This document shows, piece by piece, positions 34,178 to 43,552 of a stretch of DNA of 64,000 nucleotides (position 1 is its first letter; every line of letters starts with the position of its first letter). The notes under the pieces are model-generated. The model was not told the origin of the DNA, did no database searches, and saw nothing but the letters and a program-made list of their open reading frames with translations. This DNA comes from DATGSL01 sp964645585 (GTDB lineage Bacteria; Verrucomicrobiota; Verrucomicrobiia; Opitutales; T3Sed10-336): positions 1-64,000 of the forward strand of contig CAZYAN010000013.1 in the NCBI GenBank assembly GCA_964645585.1. Reading direction: 5' to 3'. The translations under genes were made by a program, and so were the position numbers.

Positions 34178-36152
34178 GCTTTATTACCGGCAAGCGACGC
34201 CGGAGATTTCCGATTTTGAATATGATCGGCTGAAACAAGAGCTGATCGATCTCGAGGCGAAGTTCCCGGAACTCGCGTCGGCTGATTCGCCTAGTGAACG
34301 AGTTGGCGACGATCGCCTCGAGCAGTTCGAGTCGTACCGGCACCGCCTGCCGATGCAGAGCCTCGACAACACCTACAGCGAGGAAGAGCTGCGGGCGTTT
34401 CACAACCGTCTCGCGCGGTTGTTCGGCTCGGATGATCTCGCCTATATCGTCGAACCGAAAATCGACGGTGTGGCGGTGAGTCTGACGTATGAACGAGGCC
34501 AATTTCTGCGCGCGGCGACGCGCGGCAACGGGATCGAAGGGGACGATATCACACAAAACGTGAGGACGATCCGATCGCTTCCGCATCGGCTGGTCGGGCC
34601 GCGGATCCCCGATGTGATTGAGATTCGCGGCGAGATTTACTTGGAGACGAAAGAGTTTGAGCGGATCAATTCCGCTCGCGAAGAAGAAGGGCTGCCGCTC
34701 TACGCGAATCCGCGCAATCTGGCGGCGGGAACGGTTAAGCTGCTGGATCCGAAGGAAGTCGCCCGCCGGAATCTGAAAATCGTTCTGTACGGCCGGGGAT
34801 ATTGTGAACCGATGCTGTTCGACTGGCAGCACGAGGTTCATGAGACCTTGCGGGCGTGGAAGCTTCCGACGGTCGAGCGTTATTGGAGGGCTCGAGGATT
34901 GGATGAAATCCGGGCGGCAATTGAGGAACTCGATTCGATTCGGGGAAACTTCGGTTATCCGACCGACGGCGCCGTGGTGAAACTCGATTCCATTGCCCGG
35001 CAGGAAGAGGCGGGAGCCACTTCGAAGGCGCCGCGCTGGGCGATTGCGTACAAGTTCGCGGCTGAACAGGCGGAGACGCGGGTCGAGTCAATCAGCATTA
35101 GCGTCGGGCGGACAGGGAAACTGACGCCGGTCGCGGAGCTGACGCCGGTTCTGCTGGCCGGGACGACAGTGTCGCGTGCCACTTTGCACAATGAGGATGA
35201 AATCGTGCGCAAGGATGTTCGAGCCGGTGATTATGTGCTGGTCGAGAAGGCTGGGGAGATCATTCCAGCGGTGGTTGCGGTAGTTAAGGAGAAGCGTCCG
35301 CCGGATTCGGCACCGTTTGTTTTTCCCAAGGCATGTCCGGTTTGCGGCACGCGCACGGTTCGGCTTCCGGGCGAGGCGGCGACACGCTGTCCCAATCTGA
35401 GCTGTCCGGCACAAGTGCGGAAGCGCCTTGAGCATTACGCGTCGCGTCAATGCATGGACATCGAAGGACTCGGCGAAGCGGTGGTCGATCAGCTTGTGGG
35501 GCGCGGTTTGGTGCAGTCGATTCCGGATTTGTACAGTTTGCGTATCGAAGATTTCATGACGCTTGACAAATTCGCGCGGAAATCGTCGGAGAATTTATTC
35601 AACGCGATTCAAGCGAGCAAAGATCGGGAGCTTTGGCGGCTGATTCACGGTTTGGGCATTCAGCACATTGGTGCGACGGCGGCTAAGGATCTGGCGTACG
35701 CGATCGGGGACTTGGAGAAACTGGCGGCGGCGGGTGAGGAGGAACTGCTGGCGATCAACGGAGTCGGTGAAATCACGGCCCGGAGCATCGCCGCGTATTT
35801 TGCGGAGCCGCGCAACCGGGAAATGGTCCACCGATTGCGGGAAGCGGGCGTCCGGATGCATGAGGAGGAAAAGCGGCGTGACGCGGGATCGTCAGTTTTC
35901 GCGGGCAAGACATTTGTCCTGACGGGGAAACTTCCCAGCCTGACCCGGGATGAAGCTGCAGCGAAGATTGAAGCCGCGGGCGGGCGGGTCGCGAGCAGCG
36001 TCAGCAAGAAAACCCATTACGTGCTCGCTGGAGAAGAAGCCGGTTCGAAGCTGGACAAGGCGCGGAGGCTCGGTGTTCCGGTGATTACACAGGAGCAATT
36101 CGAAGCGATGCTGGCCGAGGGCGAGGCAGGGGCGAGCGGTGAAACGCCGTGA
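34113..36152 (+). CDS. ligA: NAD-dependent DNA ligase LigA
   Basis: Seals nicks in replication and repair using NAD+. The 679 residues have the usual order: Ia domain (YYRQATPEISDFEYD), adenylation domain with the nucleophile Lys116 in EPKIDG, OB fold, four-Cys zinc finger (CPVCGTR...CPNLSCPAQ), helix-hairpin-helix repeats (IEGLGEAVVDQL, INGVGEITARSI) and a C-terminal BRCT domain (FAGKTFVLTGKLPSLTRDEA). It starts inside the VanZ-like gene. Convergent with rny. Confidence 0.98.
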   Translation: MESDQAAKRVQELRRRIARHDELYYRQATPEISDFEYDRLKQELIDLEAKFPELASADSPSERVGDDRLEQFESYRHRLPMQSLDNTYSEEELRAFHNRLARLFGSDDLAYIVEPKIDGVAVSLTYERGQFLRAATRGNGIEGDDITQNVRTIRSLPHRLVGPRIPDVIEIRGEIYLETKEFERINSAREEEGLPLYANPRNLAAGTVKLLDPKEVARRNLKIVLYGRGYCEPMLFDWQHEVHETLRAWKLPTVERYWRARGLDEIRAAIEELDSIRGNFGYPTDGAVVKLDSIARQEEAGATSKAPRWAIAYKFAAEQAETRVESISISVGRTGKLTPVAELTPVLLAGTTVSRATLHNEDEIVRKDVRAGDYVLVEKAGEIIPAVVAVVKEKRPPDSAPFVFPKACPVCGTRTVRLPGEAATRCPNLSCPAQVRKRLEHYASRQCMDIEGLGEAVVDQLVGRGLVQSIPDLYSLRIEDFMTLDKFARKSSENLFNAIQASKDRELWRLIHGLGIQHIGATAAKDLAYAIGDLEKLAAAGEEELLAINGVGEITARSIAAYFAEPRNREMVHRLREAGVRMHEEEKRRDAGSSVFAGKTFVLTGKLPSLTRDEAAAKIEAAGGRVASSVSKKTHYVLAGEEAGSKLDKARRLGVPVITQEQFEAMLAEGEAGASGETP

Positions 36153-36219
36153 GCGGGCGGCCGATGGCGATGCTCAATGGGTCGCTCTTCCAGTGATTTG
36201 GCCTTCCATTTTATTCGTA

Positions 36220-36234
36220 CAAGGCATTGCCTTG
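36220..36234. terminator. Weak hairpin between convergent ligA and rny
   Basis: CAAGGC and GCCTTG form a 6-bp stem with an ATT loop in the 148-nt gap between two convergent genes. No T-tract follows, so intrinsic termination is uncertain. Confidence 0.25.
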
Positions 36235-36300
36235 GGTTAGGTTGTTATGCCCGTTCGGGGCGGATGGCCTTATCTGGAAGAAGGGTTGATAAGCGCGAAG

Positions 36301-37872
36301 CTACTTTGCGGTCTCGACGAATCGCTGTTCCCGGATGACGGTGACCTTGATGACGCTTGGGTATTGGAGCTCGTCTTCGATTTTTGTTCGAATGGTGCGA
36401 GCGAGTTTGCGTGCGTCTTCGTCGCTCACTTCGTTCGGGGAGACGACGACGCGAATTTCGCGGCCAGCTTGAATCGCGTAGGCTTCATGGACGCCGGGCA
36501 GGCTTGCTGCGAGCTGTTCGAGGCGCTCGAGGCGCAGCAGGTAGTTGCCTTGTGATTCCGCGCGTGCTCCGGGCCGGACAGCGGACAGCGTATCCGCCGC
36601 GATCAGCAGTCCGGCGTAGAGAGATTCCGCGGGAACCTCCTCGTGGTGAGCGGCGACGGCGTTGATCACCGCGTGCGGTTCGCCGTGGCGGCGCAGGAGA
36701 TCGGCACCGATCAAGGCGTGGCTTCCTTCGTACTGCTGGTAGAGTGCCTTGCCGATATCGTGAAAAAGCCCGCAGCGTTTCGCGATGACGGGATCCAAGC
36801 CGAGCTCCGAGGCGAGCATGGAGCTGAGAAATGCGACCTCAATCGAGTGGTCCAGCACATTTTGATTGAGCGCGTAGCGGTATTTCAACTGTCCGAGCAC
36901 TTGGAGAATTTCGTGATGGACCCCGGTCAGGTTCAGGCGGTCGATCGCCTCTTCTCCGTAGCGAATGACCTCGACGTCGACCTTTTCGGTCGCTTGACGG
37001 ATCGACTCTTCGATGCTGGCGGGATGAATCCGCCCGTCAGCGATCAGTTCTTCGAGCGCGATCTTGGCGATCTCGCGCCGAACCGGATCAAAACAGGAAA
37101 TCAGGAGTGTGTCGGGGGATTCGTCGATAAGGATCGTCGTTCCGGTGGCGGCTTCGAAGCACTTAATATTGCGGCCTTCTCTGCCGATGATCCGCCCCTT
37201 CATTTCCTCGTTTGGCAGACTGACGATAGCAGCGACCGCGTCTTGATTCGGCTGGCTCGCCATCCGTTGCATCACCGCGATGAGGATCTGCCGGGCCTCA
37301 TTTTCCACCTCCTTTTGCGACCGTTCGAGCAGCTCGCGCCGGTAATGGCGCATCTCGTCCCGACATTCTTGGGCGATCTCCTCGAGCAGCAGTTTGCGCG
37401 CTTCTTCAGAGGACAATTTCCCGGCCTCTTCGAGCAAACGGCGGTAGGTCCGAATTGTGTGGCCGAGACGCTGGCGGCCCTGCCGAAGCGAAAGCGATTC
37501 GCGATCAAACCGCTCCTTATCGCTCTCGAATTCGGCCTGTTTTTTCGTGAAAGCCTCTTCCTTTCGTGAGAGTTCCGTCTGACGCCGTTCCAGTTCGAGT
37601 TTGGAACGAGCTTCCGCGGCGCGAAGATCGGTCCACCGCTTTTCGATCTCTATTTCGGCCTTGCTCTTGATCTCGCGCGCGGTCAGCTCGGCTTCCTTGC
37701 TCGCGTAATAAAGAGTGGCTCTGGATCGTTCCTGTTCGAGTTTTCGCTGGCGAACGGTGAGAACCCAAACGAGAAAGGCCGTAAAAATAGCTCCAAGGAG
37801 GGCGGAAAAAAGAATCGCCCAAACGGCGCTTACTCCTTCCCCGGAACTATTTTCAATGAACAAAAGCAGCAT
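36301..37872 (-). CDS. rny: Ribonuclease Y
   Basis: Membrane-anchored endoribonuclease that starts mRNA decay. The 523 residues show an N-terminal transmembrane helix (about 17-40), a long coiled coil (45-200), a KH domain (PNEEMKGRIIGREGRNIKCF) and an HD metal-dependent hydrolase domain (LDHSIEVAFLSSMLASELG; GLFHDIGKAL; AHHEEVPAE), ending in the family tail with VIREQRFVE. The length and domain order are normal. Divergent from the helicase gene at 38246. Confidence 0.97.
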   Translation of the reverse strand: MLLLFIENSSGEGVSAVWAILFSALLGAIFTAFLVWVLTVRQRKLEQERSRATLYYASKEAELTAREIKSKAEIEIEKRWTDLRAAEARSKLELERRQTELSRKEEAFTKKQAEFESDKERFDRESLSLRQGRQRLGHTIRTYRRLLEEAGKLSSEEARKLLLEEIAQECRDEMRHYRRELLERSQKEVENEARQILIAVMQRMASQPNQDAVAAIVSLPNEEMKGRIIGREGRNIKCFEAATGTTILIDESPDTLLISCFDPVRREIAKIALEELIADGRIHPASIEESIRQATEKVDVEVIRYGEEAIDRLNLTGVHHEILQVLGQLKYRYALNQNVLDHSIEVAFLSSMLASELGLDPVIAKRCGLFHDIGKALYQQYEGSHALIGADLLRRHGEPHAVINAVAAHHEEVPAESLYAGLLIAADTLSAVRPGARAESQGNYLLRLERLEQLAASLPGVHEAYAIQAGREIRVVVSPNEVSDEDARKLARTIRTKIEDELQYPSVIKVTVIREQRFVETAK

Positions 37873-38245
37873 AGATAACGCCTGTTCGCGTGCCCTTTCG
37901 TTGTTCGTAATCGGCGTGATCCTAACGTCTTGCGAACCTTATCCCCAAGTTGGATCGGGAACAATGAAGGAAGTATCCTCCGCCTCTTGCGAAAATTCAA
38001 CCCTCCTTTTTACCGACTGTCCTAAAAAGTTGCCTGCCAGTGAAGACGTGTCGGAGATTGTGCAGCTGATTGTGAACGCTTGGTCACGTGGAAAATCATC
38101 CGCTGCTGGGGCGCCAGCAACTTTGCCGCGGGGAAAAAGCCGGTGCGGTCTTGCCGGGAACGAACTTTCCGCGAAAGTAGGGTCCCGGCGCGCCTATGCG
38201 GTCGATGATCGTGCGGCTTCGCGCTCTTTGTCAATTTTGGGAATC
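37873..38245. other. 373-nt gene-poor stretch between rny and helicase
   Basis: It probably carries the rny promoter and the helicase promoter. An open frame continues upstream of the helicase across this stretch (ATG at 37964), but its codon use is unlike the helicase body: third positions are not G/C-enriched and the translation is low in structure. I see no separate gene, repeat or RNA here. Confidence 0.5.
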
Positions 38246-40711
38246 GTGCGTCAACCATTCGTGAACACCCTTGAGATCAATCTCCAGGTTCCGGATCTCT
38301 GGCAGCAGGAAGCGATGCGTCTGCTCCGTCAGGGAAAGGATGTTGTTCTCCATGCGCCGACGGGGGCGGGGAAGACGTATGTTTTTGAAAAATTCGTGGA
38401 GCGGGGATTTTCGGGGCGCGCGGTCTTCACCGTTCCGACGCGGGCGCTCGCGAACGACAAATTGCATGAGTGGCGGGCGCGCGGGTGGGATGTCGGGATC
38501 GCGACCGGCGACCTTGCCGAGAATCTGGACGCGAAGGTTGTCGTCGCAACGCTCGAGACGCAGAAGTCTCGCTTTCTTAAAGGGGCGGGTCCGGAGCTGT
38601 TTGTGGTCGATGAATACCAGATGCTCGGCGACAGTTCGCGCGGTTTGAGCTACGAACTCGCGCTGGCGCTGCTGCCGCCGGAGACGCGGCTTTTGCTTTT
38701 GAGCGGAAGCGTCGGCAATCCGGAACACGTGGTCGAATGGCTGCGGCGGATCGGACGGGATGCGGTTCTTGTTTCGCACGAGGAGCGAGCAGTCCCCCAG
38801 GAGGAGATTTTCCTCGAGGCGCTTGGCGGCAACGTGCCGTCGAGCATCACCGGATTTTGGCCGCGGCTGCTGGCGAGGGCGCTGCTGGCGGACCTTGGTC
38901 CGATTCTTGTTTTTGCTCCGCAGCGAAAAGGGGCCGAACAATTAGCGCGAATGTTTGCCGGGGCGTTTCCGGTTGACGAGCCGCTGGCGCTTTCCGATGA
39001 GCAGCGCCGCCTGGCGGGGGCCAAACTGACGAGGATGCTCGCGCGCCGGGTCGCGTATCATCACAGTGGATTGAGCTACCGCCAGCGGGCGGGACTGATT
39101 GAGCCGCTGGCGAAGGCGGGCCAGCTGCGGATTGTGGTTGCGACAACCGGGCTGGCCGCGGGCATTAATTTCTCCATGCGTTCGGTGCTGATCAGTGACC
39201 GCGAGTATCGCGTCGGCAATTTTTACGAGGAAGTTCGGCCAGACGAACTGTTGCAGATGTTCGGGCGTGCCGGCCGCCGCGGGCTTGACGAGATCGGTTA
39301 CATTTTAGTCGCTCCGGACCGTCCGCGATTGAGTGACGCTCGGCCGTTGTACCTGCGCCGGTCGCGTCAGGTCGACTGGCCGAGCTTGATCGGTGTCATG
39401 CAGGCCGCGGTCGAGGAAGGCCGTCCTCCGTTTAGTGAAGCACTTCGCACCTGTGAACGGCTCTTCAGCACGCAGAAGATTCCGCTTGGAGTGGAACACA
39501 GTTTGCGGTCGGGTCCGCGTCCGTGCGGTTTGATGGTCGATGGAGAGCGTGCGCATTTCGCGCGGCCGAGGGTGATCGAGATGCGCAATTCGCGTGGAGA
39601 ATGGGAGCGCAAACCATCGATGCCGGTGGAGGCGGCGCTCGGGGAAGCATTGGTGTGGCGTGATGACCGGTGGCGCCGGGCCTTGGCTTCGGCAGACTCG
39701 CTCGACGACATTGGAAAGGGAAGCCTTTGCCGCCTGCCGGGGAAGCTCCGGAAGTATGGCCGGGCCATCGCGGCAGGGACAAGGGACACGAAGGATTTGT
39801 CCCGTGTGCGCCTTGTCAAACCGTTGCGGCGGGAGCTGCGTGCGCGGGGGATGGAGGTCGCGCAATCGCTGTCGGAAGAAGATTTTCGCTCGCGCATTGT
39901 GCCGCTCCTTTCCGAGATTTTCGGCGGCGGTCGCGTCGTGGATATCGTGCAAAAAGGCAACGCGGTCAACGTCCGACTCGATTATTCCGATGTGCCAGTT
40001 CGCGCGTGGCGTGATTCTCACGGTGCCAAACTGATGAATCCGCCGGAACGCAAGGAGTATCCGGAAGTTTGCCGCGCCTGCGATCAATTGCGAATTTGCA
40101 CCGAAGAAATCGTGCGCAAGCTGTCGCCGGCGTACTCTTGGAGGAAGCTTGGTCTGATCGAAGCGGATGGGACCCCGACGCGGCGGGGCATCCTTTTCAG
40201 CTATTTCTATCGGGGCGAAGGTCTGGCTGTTGCGGCCGCACTGGAAGATGAAAGCTATTCCGTGAGCGACCTTGTCTACGATCTTGCCAATCTGCGGGCG
40301 GGACATCGTTTCGGGGAAGAAGAGATTGCTCGCGGTTCGCGCTTGGGGACGATCTGTCGGGAAGTTTATCCGCCGGAGAATTTCCCCGGCTACCTCGAAG
40401 GAGGGGTGCCGCCCGGATTTGGGGATGGCGCCTCGGAGGTCTTGCGGGAGGCGGAGGCAAGTCCGGCGGCGAAGCGCGAACGAGCGGGCGACATCCTCCG
40501 TGCGGGTGATATTGAACGCGCGTTGCTCGAGTGGCGCAGCCTGTTGCGACAAATCGCGCAGGCGCCGGATTATGCGTGGGAGCGGTGGCGGGAACTGCAA
40601 TCGGAGGCGCGCCGGATGCTTGCGCGGACGGAACCGCTGGAATCGCGCCTCGATTTTCCGCCGCTCACGCAGGCCCAGCGCCGGCGCTGCAGCCATGTTC
40701 TGCGTGTATGA
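38246..40711 (+). CDS. Ski2-like DEAD/DEAH helicase
   Basis: About 820-residue superfamily-2 helicase. The core has LWQQEAMRLL (Q motif-like), APTGAGKTYVFE (motif I), VPTRALANDKL (Ia), VVDEYQMLGD (II), LLSGSVGNPEHV (III), GPILVFAPQRKGAEQLARM (IV), VVATTGLAAGINFSMRSVL (V) and DELLQMFGRAGRRGLDEIGY (VI), the last typical of Ski2/Hel308-type enzymes. The C-terminal 350 residues are unassigned and include CRACDQLRIC, a possible metal or Fe-S site. The start is uncertain: GTG at 38246 or 38261, or ATG at 37964. An RNA or DNA repair role is possible; the substrate is unknown. Confidence 0.88.
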   Translation: MRQPFVNTLEINLQVPDLWQQEAMRLLRQGKDVVLHAPTGAGKTYVFEKFVERGFSGRAVFTVPTRALANDKLHEWRARGWDVGIATGDLAENLDAKVVVATLETQKSRFLKGAGPELFVVDEYQMLGDSSRGLSYELALALLPPETRLLLLSGSVGNPEHVVEWLRRIGRDAVLVSHEERAVPQEEIFLEALGGNVPSSITGFWPRLLARALLADLGPILVFAPQRKGAEQLARMFAGAFPVDEPLALSDEQRRLAGAKLTRMLARRVAYHHSGLSYRQRAGLIEPLAKAGQLRIVVATTGLAAGINFSMRSVLISDREYRVGNFYEEVRPDELLQMFGRAGRRGLDEIGYILVAPDRPRLSDARPLYLRRSRQVDWPSLIGVMQAAVEEGRPPFSEALRTCERLFSTQKIPLGVEHSLRSGPRPCGLMVDGERAHFARPRVIEMRNSRGEWERKPSMPVEAALGEALVWRDDRWRRALASADSLDDIGKGSLCRLPGKLRKYGRAIAAGTRDTKDLSRVRLVKPLRRELRARGMEVAQSLSEEDFRSRIVPLLSEIFGGGRVVDIVQKGNAVNVRLDYSDVPVRAWRDSHGAKLMNPPERKEYPEVCRACDQLRICTEEIVRKLSPAYSWRKLGLIEADGTPTRRGILFSYFYRGEGLAVAAALEDESYSVSDLVYDLANLRAGHRFGEEEIARGSRLGTICREVYPPENFPGYLEGGVPPGFGDGASEVLREAEASPAAKRERAGDILRAGDIERALLEWRSLLRQIAQAPDYAWERWRELQSEARRMLARTEPLESRLDFPPLTQAQRRRCSHVLRV

Positions 40712-40790
40712 GTGTGTCGGAGAAGAAACGAGGAGTTTGGCGTAGTTCCAAGCTTGCCGGTGAGCGCGCGCCGGGTGTTGACTTGCGTCG

Positions 40791-42293
40791 ATGAGACGGA
40801 AACTCGTTCAGGAGATTTTGATGGCGCGTCAGCGTGTGTATGCGGCGGCACCGCCGACGCCGTTGGAGCGTGTGACGATTCCGTCCTTGTCGGCGGATGT
40901 GTTTTTGAAACGGGAAGATTTGTCGCCGATTCACTCGTACAAATGGCGCGGCGCGTTTAACCGAATGGCGATCCTGTCGTCCGCGGAGCGGGAGAAAGGG
41001 GTGATCTGCGCGTCAGCCGGCAATCACGCGCAAGGGGTCGCCGCCGCGGCGAGAAAGCTTGGGGCTCGCGCGACGATCTACATGCCGCGGTCCACGCCGA
41101 AGATGAAACAGGCGGCGGTTCGCCTGCATGGCGGCGATGCGGTGGAGGTGGTGCTGGTCGGCGACACGTATGATGCCGCCTCGGCCGCGGCGCATGAGGC
41201 GGCCGCGGCGAGCGGTGCTGTCTTTGTGCATCCGTACGACGACTGGGCGACGATGGGAGGGCAGGGGACCATGGCGGATGAGATTGTCATGTCGGGGGAA
41301 GGACCGTTTGACGTCGCATTTTTGCAGATCGGCGGCGGAGGAATGGCCGCGGCGGTGGCTGGCTGGCTTCGGACGTATTGGCCGGAGATGCGAATCATCG
41401 GGGTGGAAGGGCGTGACCAGGCATCGATGAGCGCGGCCTTCCAAGCGGGGGTGCCGGTGACGCTTGATTACGTTGACGTCTTTTGCGACGGCACCGCGGT
41501 AAAGCGGGCGGGGGATTTGACGTATCCACTTTGTCGTGACCTGCTGGATGAGATCGTAACGGTTACAAACGACGAAGTTTCGGCGGCGATTCAGTTGCTG
41601 TGGGAGACGCGGCGCTGTGTGCCGGAGCCGTCGGGAGCGATGGGACTGGCCGGCTTGCTGCAGCGGCGGGAAGAGGTAGCCGGAAAACGGGCTCTTGCGA
41701 TCATCTGCGGGGCGAACGTCGATTTCGCGCAACTCGGCCTGATCGCGCGTAACGCGGGAGTTGGTGCCGCGCGCCGGCGTTATTTGCGATTTGAAATTGG
41801 GGAGCGGCCGAAGGCGATGCTCCGTTTGCTGCAGGAACAGCTCGCCGGGCTGAATATTGTCGAGTTTCAATACGGCAAGCTGGATCCGGAGCGTGCTTGG
41901 CCGGTGATCGGTTTTGATGCCTCGCCGCCGGCTTATGAGCGGCTGGAGCGTCAATTGCGGGAGGCGAAGATTCCGTTCTCGGAAGTGACGAACCAGGAGG
42001 ATGTCGAGTTCAGGATCATTCATTATCGCGCGCGGATGATGAATCGGCCGTTGTTTATTAAACTGGAATTTCCGGAGCGCGTCGGTGCGCTGCACGATTT
42101 CCTCGAACAAGCCGGCGACCTGGCGAATATCTGTTATTTCAATTACAGTTACAGCGGTGAACGCGTTGGCCGGGCGCTGATGGGATTGGAGTTTGCGTCC
42201 GACGAGGAGCGGGCGCAATTTGAACAAGTGCTTGAGGCTGTCGGTTATGCCTATTCGAAAGTGCAACAGCCGGCCCTGGAGCGGATTCTTTAA
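40791..42293 (+). CDS. ilvA: Threonine dehydratase (biosynthetic)
   Basis: PLP enzyme that deaminates threonine to 2-oxobutanoate, the first step to isoleucine. The 500 residues have the PLP Lys51 in HSYKWRGAFN, SAGNHAQGVA (phosphate-binding context), GGGGMAAAVA and a C-terminal half with two ACT-like regulatory regions (about 330-410 and 418-495), as in feedback-regulated IlvA. The ATG at 40791 preserves a family-like N-terminus (LVQEIL.ARQRVY). The ATG at 40821 has the stronger AGGAG and is the alternative. HemW-like gene 11 nt downstream. Confidence 0.95.
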   Translation: MRRKLVQEILMARQRVYAAAPPTPLERVTIPSLSADVFLKREDLSPIHSYKWRGAFNRMAILSSAEREKGVICASAGNHAQGVAAAARKLGARATIYMPRSTPKMKQAAVRLHGGDAVEVVLVGDTYDAASAAAHEAAAASGAVFVHPYDDWATMGGQGTMADEIVMSGEGPFDVAFLQIGGGGMAAAVAGWLRTYWPEMRIIGVEGRDQASMSAAFQAGVPVTLDYVDVFCDGTAVKRAGDLTYPLCRDLLDEIVTVTNDEVSAAIQLLWETRRCVPEPSGAMGLAGLLQRREEVAGKRALAIICGANVDFAQLGLIARNAGVGAARRRYLRFEIGERPKAMLRLLQEQLAGLNIVEFQYGKLDPERAWPVIGFDASPPAYERLERQLREAKIPFSEVTNQEDVEFRIIHYRARMMNRPLFIKLEFPERVGALHDFLEQAGDLANICYFNYSYSGERVGRALMGLEFASDEERAQFEQVLEAVGYAYSKVQQPALERIL

Positions 42294-42304
42294 TTTTACG
42301 AGCA

Positions 42305-43492
42305 ATGTCAGGAAAGGTGGCGGCGGCAAGGGAAAGCGTTTCTTGTCTGCCCGTGCCAAACGGGGGGACGGTCGGACTGTACGTGCATGTGCCGTTTTGC
42401 TCGACCACCTGCGATTTTTGCGCGTTTTATCAGCAACGCCCTGAACGCGGAGATTTTGACCGGTTTGTCGACGGGATTGAGCGGGAGCTGGAGCTGGTTG
42501 ATCGGCCGATACCGGCGGCGACCGTTTTTTGGGGCGGAGGAACGCCGGGACTCCTGCCGCCGGAATCGATTCGGCGGCTTGGGCAGGCGTTGCGTCAGGC
42601 GATGGCCGAGGATCCGCTCGAGTGGACTGTGGAGCTGACGCCGGGGTGCGTTGGAAATGCCCGATTGGAAGCGCTGCGGGAGATTGGGGTGACGCGGATT
42701 TCGCTGGGGGCGCAGTCGTTTCAGCCCAGACTGCTCGATGCGCTTGGCCGCCGGCATCCAAGGGAAAAGATTTTTGCGGCGTATGATCTCTTGCGTCGGC
42801 ACGCCTTTGAGAACGTGAATCTCGATCTGATGTTTGCGCTGCCCGGGCAGAGCCTCGATGAGTGGATCGGGGATCTTCGGGAAGCGGTGGCGTTGCAGCC
42901 GGAGCACCTCTCGACCTATTGCCTGACGTTTGAGGAGGACACGGCACTTTATGTAAAATTGGCGAACGGAGAAGTGACGATCGATGAAGAGAAGGAAGTC
43001 GCTTTTTACCGGACCGCGTGGAATGTTCTGGGTGAGGCGGGGTTTCAACAGTATGAAGTTTCAAACTACGCCCGCCCGAACTATTCCTGTATTCATAATG
43101 TAAATACTTGGAGAATGGGGGAGTGGATTGGCCTTGGGCCGGCCGCGGCTTCCCAGAGCCGAGGATGGCGGTCTTCCAATCCCGCGAATCTTTCGGTTTG
43201 GCTGGAGGGACTTGCGTCCGGGATTCGCTCGACCGATCAGGTCACCGAAGTTTCTCCCGAATTGCTCGCGTGCGACCTGCTGATTTTCGGACTGCGAATG
43301 AATGCGGGAATCGACCTGGGGCAGGTTGAGGAGCGGCTGGGCCGTACGTTGCCGGCGAATGTCACGGCGGTGCTCGATCAGTGTGTCGAAGAAGATCTGC
43401 TGGAATGCGAAGAAAGATGGATCCGTCTGACCGATGCCGGTCGACTGGTTGCCGACCGAATCGGCGGCGAGATTCTTAGCGCGTTCGGCTAG
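42305..43492 (+). CDS. hemW: Radical SAM coproporphyrinogen oxidase-like protein (HemW type)
   Basis: 395 residues of the HemN/HemW group. The 4Fe-4S motif is HVPFCSTTCDFCAFY (Cys32, Cys36, Cys39: CX3CX2C), followed by VFWGGGTPGLLPP (GGEP-like SAM motif), RISLGAQSFQ and NLDLMFALPGQSLDEW. HemN has an additional N-terminal signature and about 450 residues; this length and pattern fit HemW, a haem chaperone, rather than true HemN. It is 11 nt from ilvA, so cotranscribed, although the functions are unrelated. Confidence 0.9.
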   Translation: MSGKVAAARESVSCLPVPNGGTVGLYVHVPFCSTTCDFCAFYQQRPERGDFDRFVDGIERELELVDRPIPAATVFWGGGTPGLLPPESIRRLGQALRQAMAEDPLEWTVELTPGCVGNARLEALREIGVTRISLGAQSFQPRLLDALGRRHPREKIFAAYDLLRRHAFENVNLDLMFALPGQSLDEWIGDLREAVALQPEHLSTYCLTFEEDTALYVKLANGEVTIDEEKEVAFYRTAWNVLGEAGFQQYEVSNYARPNYSCIHNVNTWRMGEWIGLGPAAASQSRGWRSSNPANLSVWLEGLASGIRSTDQVTEVSPELLACDLLIFGLRMNAGIDLGQVEERLGRTLPANVTAVLDQCVEEDLLECEERWIRLTDAGRLVADRIGGEILSAFG

Positions 43493-43510
43493 TTTTTGGG
43501 AAAGGAAAAA

Positions 43511-43552
43511 ATGGATGACAGCGCGCCGCATCCGCGTTGGATTGTCCTGTGA
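43511..43552 (+). CDS. 13-codon upstream mini-ORF
   Basis: AAGGAAAAA directly precedes an ATG that opens a 13-residue frame (MDDSAPHPRWIVL). Its TGA overlaps the ATG of the beta-helix gene as TGATG. The good ribosome site belongs to the mini-ORF, while the large gene has none of its own, so translational coupling is plausible. The peptide itself may have no function. Confidence 0.4.
   Translation: MDDSAPHPRWIVL

Noticed and set aside
39305..40696. 463-codon open frame on the minus strand
   Set aside because: Antisense to the Ski2-like helicase C-terminal half; composition is that of a reverse-frame artefact.
41013..43064. 683-codon open frame on the minus strand
   Set aside because: Antisense to ilvA and the HemW-like gene, Arg/Pro/His-rich with no motif, typical of a shadow frame.
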